DNA of 24,934 nt from positions 1 to 24,934 of IMG/VR virus record IMGVR_UViG_3300009408_000105. One strand, given 5' to 3'. Position 1 is the stretch's first letter. Each line of letters begins with the position of its first letter. Under the pieces are notes generated by a model that was not told the origin of the DNA, made no database searches, and saw nothing but the letters and a program-made list of their open reading frames with translations. The position numbers and the translations under genes are program-made. This stretch comes from a virus. Of the stretch, positions 1-6,700 are shown in pieces.

Positions 1-202
1 CACTTTCCTTCATTGCAAGCGCGCGAGCATTTTCAATGTCGGCGGTTGCGGCTTTGCTTTCCTGTATACTGAGTTCCGTGGCCTTGAGTTTAAAATCAGC
101 CTTCTCGGCCTCACTCATTGACGCAGGGAGATAATGGTCTGCCAGTTTACCTACCACTTTGCCTACTGTTGATTCTATCAAATCGCCTATGATGGGAGTC
201 AT
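1..202 (-). CDS. Holin, 3TM GTA-release type, N-terminal part (cut by window edge)
   Basis: The gene begins at 202 and runs off the left edge, so only about 67 residues are visible. They begin MTPIIGDLIESTVGKVVGKL and go on through a charged, Ala/Glu/Lys-rich helix. An N-terminal 'VxKVxxxLxxxxLP' stretch followed by such a helix is what I recall of the 'holin of 3TMs, gene-transfer release' family; its membrane segments would lie beyond the window. ATG 202 is chosen over ATG 208 because AAGGAGG ends 7 nt before 202 but abuts 208. The stop of the upstream DUF5675 gene overlaps ATG 208 (ATGA), so the two are probably translationally coupled. Position after the DUF5675 gene supports a lysis role. 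The family call is recall-based and the membrane helices cannot be checked here. Confidence 0.6.
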   Translation of the reverse strand, partial: MTPIIGDLIESTVGKVVGKLADHYLPASMSEAEKADFKLKATELSIQESKAATADIENARALAMKES

Positions 203-204
203 AA

Positions 205-774
205 TCATCCCTCCTTATTGTCGCTCAATGGATGTGTATCAATGGGCGTCCATACGATATTAAGGTTAAAATTATCATGTTCTCTTGTCCGTGCCAAGAA
301 CTCATTAAACCCGGCCTTGCTTGACAAAATCGATATCTTGCCATTCAGAAACCCGAATTGCTCGCCAATAAGAATACATCCCCGGCTATCCTTTTCTGTA
401 TTTCCCTTATGGAAAAGGATATGACTACGGCCCGGCACATCCATAACCTCAAAGGTCTCTCCGAAATGAGGGGATATCAGTCTGTGACACCAGTATCGGC
501 CATCGGGAATACAAGAAACATCTGGTTCGTTATCTACCCATGGTCTCTCAAGGGTAAGTGCGTCTTCAAGGGTCTTACTTTGCAAGGAGCAAAAATTCTT
601 CTCAACATAACTGTCTCGGTTAGTTCCGAAGCAAGTACGAATATCTTTCTCTGCCTGAAGAACACGCTTTCCCATTTCATTGTTGCTTTTTTTGATAGAA
701 TAGCTACTTTTAAAAAAGCTGATTGTAGCCGTGAGTCCTGCGGCTATGACTGCATAAAATGTCTTGTCGGGCAT
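205..774 (-). CDS. DUF5675-family protein with N-terminal membrane anchor (lysis cassette)
   Basis: 189 residues. A hydrophobic segment (about residues 5-20) is followed by a basic stretch, giving a likely membrane or signal anchor. Residues 58-175 match what I know of DUF5675: a TLERPW segment, SCIPDGRYWCHRL (88-99), a VPGRSHILFHKGN segment (113-125) and RGCILIG (131-137). DUF5675 proteins are common in phage lysis regions; their biochemistry is not settled. The H122...G132-C133 arrangement resembles the HG...GC signature of YkuD L,D-transpeptidases, so a peptidoglycan-active role is possible, but this is inference. ATG 774 has GGAG about 10 nt upstream. The gene follows the polyvalent gene by 17 nt and overlaps the start region of the holin gene. 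No other endolysin candidate is visible, so this could be the lysis enzyme or an accessory protein. Confidence 0.7.
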   Translation of the reverse strand: MPDKTFYAVIAAGLTATISFFKSSYSIKKSNNEMGKRVLQAEKDIRTCFGTNRDSYVEKNFCSLQSKTLEDALTLERPWVDNEPDVSCIPDGRYWCHRLISPHFGETFEVMDVPGRSHILFHKGNTEKDSRGCILIGEQFGFLNGKISILSSKAGFNEFLARTREHDNFNLNIVWTPIDTHPLSDNKEG

Positions 775-791
775 TGTAAATTCACTCCTTA

Positions 792-3700
792 TTATTGAAG
801 ACCTGTTCCTGTAAACCCAAAAATCTGAGCTTGGCCGCCTCGTAGAGCCTTTCTTGTATTCAATAGAGATCTCACGTTCTGGGGCAATGCTTTGTTGAGC
901 ATTTCCGTCTGTAGCTGTGCGTCTGTTATGTCTACACCGTGCTTGGCGGCCCGAGCTAAAGCATTGGCAAGAGCTACACCATCACCGCGTTTTAACGCTT
1001 CTATGGAAAGGTCTATGAATTTCTGCTGTAAATTAGAATATTGCCTATTCCTATATCTTCTGATGGCCTCGGAATCCGACATTATAGTTTCTTTTACTGG
1101 GCGGAATCCTGCCATTTTAATAGCTATGTCTGCTTTGGTAGCCACATATTTCAACCTACCTCTATGGAAAGGGTCCTTCACCGCTCCATGGTTAAGCGCC
1201 GTCTGTATTCCAGTGAGGAAATTACCCACTGATGGCGAAAAGTCTTTGATTAACTGCGTTGCGCCTTGCCTTTTCTTAACTGCGCTTAATGCACTCGCAA
1301 TGGTTGTGAGGGTGGGCCCCAGAAAATCAGAAGCCCTGTCTGGGAGTATATTACTTGGTCCTACCCTCTGAGAGATGTCCACGCCAATGGCCGCGCCCAC
1401 GCCATAGAGAGCAATTTCGGCGGCCTTCTTCTTCTTAGGATCACTACCTGCCCACTTAAAGAGGAACGATTTGACCTCCAAGATAGGGTTTACCCCGGTA
1501 AAATATTCAATGACATTACTTATGCCCTTGGCCATGGGTATACCAATAAATCCAGCCATGAGTATCATGGGTATCCAAAACTTAATGTGTTGCAACCCCT
1601 TCAAATTGGCCATGAACTCAATCTCTTTGATGGCGAAAGGTTTAAATTGGCCGAAAAAACGTCCAATCGGATTCCTGAATACCTGCGCGGTATCCGCTAC
1701 GGAATAATCAAACTGAGTGTCGTCTACCATGCCCCGGGCGAAGAGGATGGCTTGTTTAACACTCATGCCCTTACCCTTTATCGCCCACCTATAAGCGGCA
1801 AGCGCGGTCACCCTACGGTTTAATTGCTCCGCCCCGTTGAAGAAGAAGAGAGATCCATTGACAATCTTACCACCGGCATTTGTAATAGAAAATCCACCAG
1901 TATTGGCAAGGCCAAGATCAAAAGGGACACCAATGCGTTTTAAGAGATTTTTATTCTTTTGGCTTAGGAACCACCATGGTCTCACAGCCATAGCATTGGC
2001 CCATACGAAATGCTTTACCGGGACCTTAGAAAAGGTATTTATTAACTGCGTAAGATTGACGAGACCTGATGACAAATTAAATAGTCCAAGTTTCAGTACT
2101 GCCGTTGCGTGCAATAGAGAATTAACGGTCCACACTGCCGGGCGCTCGGAACCCACAAGGGAACCAATTACAGGGAGTTTCTTAATCGAAGCATTCAGCA
2201 TATCCTCTACGTGCGTAGGAACACCTCCGACGTCATTGATGTATCTTTCTATATAGAGGGCAAGCGTCTTGTCTCTCAGTGCGTTACCTGCACGTCCATG
2301 TTCTACGCCAAAGTCTCTTTCAAACTTAGGAATAACAGCGGCTTTGAAGTCATCGAGGACTATATATCGAACACTTGAATTGTAATATCGACTAAATATC
2401 TTGTGTATATCAGCCTTATTAAATCCAGTCTGGCCTGTTCTCTTTAATAGATTACCAAAGAAGCGTCTCCTGTTTTTACGTCTTGATACGCTATTTGCGA
2501 GGCCCATCGCCTCTTCCCGAGTAAGCTCCAACCCCCTTTCAAACTTACCAACGAGACGAAAGAACGCCGTATCCTTCAAAACAGTCTTACCCATAAGGAA
2601 GTCTGGTAAGGTAAACGTCTTTGGGCGGACCACATATTTCTTTTTAGGGTCTAAGGTATTGGCAAAGGCTGTCGCTTGCCTAAGAGACCGATAAGAGCCT
2701 ACAATTCCACCGAGGGTTCTATTTACTGTTACCTCACCCTTTTTATTTTTCTCGGCAACTTCACTTTTGACCTCATAGACATTCCAGTTCTCGAAGACAT
2801 GGGGAACGTGGCCTTCCACATAGCCCGTAGTCCCTCCGTAAGCTCTCCGGTGGGCATTGAGTAACCTCCACATCTGATTATGCAACTTGCGATGTCTCAG
2901 GTAGACCTCAGCAACTACAGGACCGACCCCCATCTCAGCTAAGTCCGACGCCTTATATTCAGTTGCCTCCGCGTCTCCCATCCATTGCAAGGCGGAAAAT
3001 TCATCATGGAGTTTTTTGTTCTTGAGAGGTTTAAAAATATCATTAAGTCTCTTCTCTACACCAGTTCTAAGCCTATCCTGTTTATGACCGGCGCTCTTAG
3101 CCGCAACCACATAAAACCTCGCCTTACCTTTTACGAACTTAGGAGACGCAAGATAAGTCTTGAGGAAACCAATCTGTTCTTGTTTGTCGAGAGCTATATT
3201 TACATTGTCGGCGGCCTTTGGGAACATACGTCTAAATAACGACATAGAGGCGTTATATATAGATTGGAACCCCATGAAATCAAGGTTTACTGGCGGTTCT
3301 CCGGTTATCCTGCTATCGGCTTCTGTAATTGGAATCTCATATTTAACACCGGCTTCCTCTGTCATTGCCTTCAAAAAAGGCCGTATGTTTTCCTCGGGAA
3401 CACTTGCGACCATGTTTATACCACGTGAAACAAACTCATTATGTCTGACATGCTCAAGTATGTTTTTATTAAGAAAATATCTTCCCCCTGCTTTTGTACT
3501 TTTAGGGACTTCTACTCGTAAGCGACCATTTTGCTGAATAATATTAACCGAATCGTCAGTGGTTTTGAGTTTAATGGCAGGGTTATTGACATTCTCTGAT
3601 AAGAACTTTATGGCGTCATCCAATGTTCCTATTCTATGGGAGAAAAGAGTCTTTACATCATCTTGAGAAAGAGAGCGCGGCAATAATATACCTGTCTGTT

Positions 3701-6700
3701 TCCCACCATTGGCAAGGGTATAATTTACGATTTCAGCGTTCCTGCCGAATCTCTCAAAACCTGCAAGAAGATTACCCGTGACAATACTTCTGTTCTCACG
3801 TCCTGAACTTGGGATAATATTGTCCCATTTATTAAAAGGACTTTGGTTGGCGTTCATGTCTAAAACATTTTTAGTAATTTCTCGCGAAGCCCGGAGATTT
3901 ATTTTCTTAGATAAAGGTATCTGGATAGTCTGAGTAGCGTCGGCCATAGCGAAAGTGATTTTAACTGTAGATGGCGCAACCGGGTTACTGCCTTTACCAA
4001 CACTATGCTTTATTCCAATAATTACGCCCTTCTGGTTGTAAGAATCAGATACCTGAACATCCATCATCCTGCCGATTGTAAACGACTGCAATACTTCCTT
4101 CATGTAAGAAAACTGAGAAGACAACCCGTGAAGGTGGATACTGAGAATCTTTTGCGCCCCCACCGATAGGTCGGGTAACTCCGCCTTTCTAACCTTCAAG
4201 TATTGTTGTGCCTTGCTTTTAATGTCTGACAATAAATTATCGCTGAAAGCGATAGGTGTTTCGTCACCCAAAGTTTCGGTTATAAGTTTCTTTATCTTGG
4301 CTTGATTAAAAGGCTTTTTAAGTATTTTAACTGAAACGGTTTCGAGATTAGCGTCTGATGTAAATTGCTTGCTCTGGTCTTCACCTTTAAAAATCGTAGT
4401 AGCATTGATAGGTTCGGCCTGAAAATCAAAATCTCTCGAAACCAAAGTGTTTTCACCTATCTGGTTCAGGTATTCTATGTGATCATTGTATAGGGCTTCT
4501 ATATCGGCAAAGAAAGTCTTCTGAGTTGCAACAGGCATTAAAGCAATCTTGCCAGTAACCTTCGCCATGGCCCCTGCTACGCTATCTCCGACTTCATCAC
4601 CAGATAAATCCCCGAGTGGAGTGCCGAGAGCTTCATCCAATTCCTGATGATCGTTAAGGTAATCAGATACTATCTTGTCCCCCTCTATATTGAGCATATC
4701 GGGAACATCTTTAAGGGTATTGGCGCTCTCGGCGTTCGCTGAAGTATTGGCGTTAAGAGAAGCCATCTTCTTCTGCAAGACTACTGCCGGGCGAATTTCA
4801 GCCGGGAGTGCAGTCTGTAAAATAGTATACTCAGGCTTAACCACCTGACCGGTTCTGAATATGCGTCCAAGTGACTGTATAAAGGTGTCTATGTTAAGAT
4901 CGGCCTGAGTTACGATTAGATGTCTCTTGCGCTTGTCCTCAAACTTTTCCGAAGCGTGCATGGACAGCCCTGTCGCTCCCGCGCTATTAAACAATATGGA
5001 ATCAAGTTTGCCCGAGTTGAAGTCGTTAACCGCTTTGTTTCTGTCAAGATCAGACTTCGTCCTTTTGGCCAAGACTGGTGGGCTCTTAGTATAGTCAACA
5101 TAAAGGTCTCTTCCCGTAATCTCTCCAATAGAAAACCCTGCTTTCTGAATACCTGCCTTTATGAAGTCTATCGGAGACGCAGGAACATTGGCTTGAAATG
5201 AATCAATCCTGTCAAGAAGATCCTTCCATTGTTTTAAAAGCTTCGGAGAGAAATCTTTTTCTGGTATCAATACCTTTTTAACCGAATCCCCTTTAGCGTC
5301 AGTAACCGTGTATTTAAGCGTCCCCTCTGCCGCTTTTCTTAGAACTTCCCTGAACGAAAAGTCAACTACGTCTCCTACCTTGGCTCCTGTTTCATTGATA
5401 TAATTTTTAAGAAACGAACCCATCGTATTTGACAAAGTGATAAGAACTTTTTTATCATTCTTGAGTATCGAGACGGCTGTCTTTATGGTCGAATCAGCTT
5501 TAAGTCCAAGTAACATCTGGCTAACCGCATTATGGACAACAGCTGAAAAGCTCGTAGAGGTGACACCGGCGAGAGTGGTTTTTCTGCCGTTAATGACTTC
5601 TCCACCACGAACCGCGTCTCCATTTAATGTGCTTATTACCTCCTTTTTTGCTTCGTCAAAATCCACAATATCACGAAGGATAGACGTCACCGCGTCAGCG
5701 TTCTTAATATCCTTCGCTTCATTCTTTGCGTCTATGAAGGTTTCGATGTTAACACCGGAGAAATCTAACTCTTTTCTTACATATTGTCCCGATCCTGAAA
5801 GAGACTGTGCAATTACCTGCTGTAACGGGACTCCGCCTATCTTAATGGCCTCTACGAGCTTTTCGATGGGAAGTCCTATGTCTCCAAGACTGGTTCTGTA
5901 ATAGACAGGAAGAGTATCGGGCCTCTTAGCATAGGTGGCGGAAAGATAAACCACACCTTCTGCGTCAGGCAATATGTTCTTAATAATAACTTGACCGGTA
6001 GCAGACGTTCCAGAGGCTGTATGGGATTCATCTAAAATTATAATGTTGCCCACGGCCAACTGCTCAAGTATTATTCTCTGTTTATTTGGCCTTTGTAACT
6101 GAGAATATGTGGTAAATATAGCGTCAAAATCTGCCATAAAACCTTGAGGATCAGCAATCAACTTGTTATGGTTTCCAGATGTGCCGCCTTTTTTTATAAT
6201 TACCTGCCCAATCGAATCCCTAATCGGTGCGTCAGGCGCGCTACTAAGGAGAAATGGTTTTATACGATGATCTATGTCAACAAGGTCGTTATACATATCT
6301 GTAAACAACTTTGCCTTAGCCGTTATAAAGATAGGTTTCTTTCCACGTTTATTGGCATACCTTATAACCGCGGCGGCTGTCCGGCCCTTACCAACGCCAG
6401 TTTGGTCTCCTACAATAATGCCTTTCCCGTTCTCAATATTGGATATGGCAAGAGCAACCGTATCAATCTGCTCGGCAAACAGAGATTTAAAGAGTTCCGC
6501 CTCTGTCTTGTAGTCGAGTTTGCCCATGACGTATTTATGCAAGTCACCGACTTCTTGACGGAGTGAATCTAAAGAAGCCCTTGTCTGTTGCTCAAGATTC
6601 TTAGGCGTGAGGAAATTGCCACTATTGCCCCGGGACGATGGAGTATATTTAGACTGTAAGGTATTAACTACCTCTCCGGGCCTCCCGCTCTGAATCTTTC

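Noticed and set aside
358-798. 146-codon frame on the + strand opposite the DUF5675 gene
   Set aside because: Antisense to a gene with clear family motifs, no good ribosome binding site, and no recognisable protein features.
892-1371. 159-codon + strand frame opposite the C terminus of the polyvalent gene
   Set aside because: Mirror of strong coding sequence; low-complexity Leu/Ser/Ala product; all supported genes are on the other strand.
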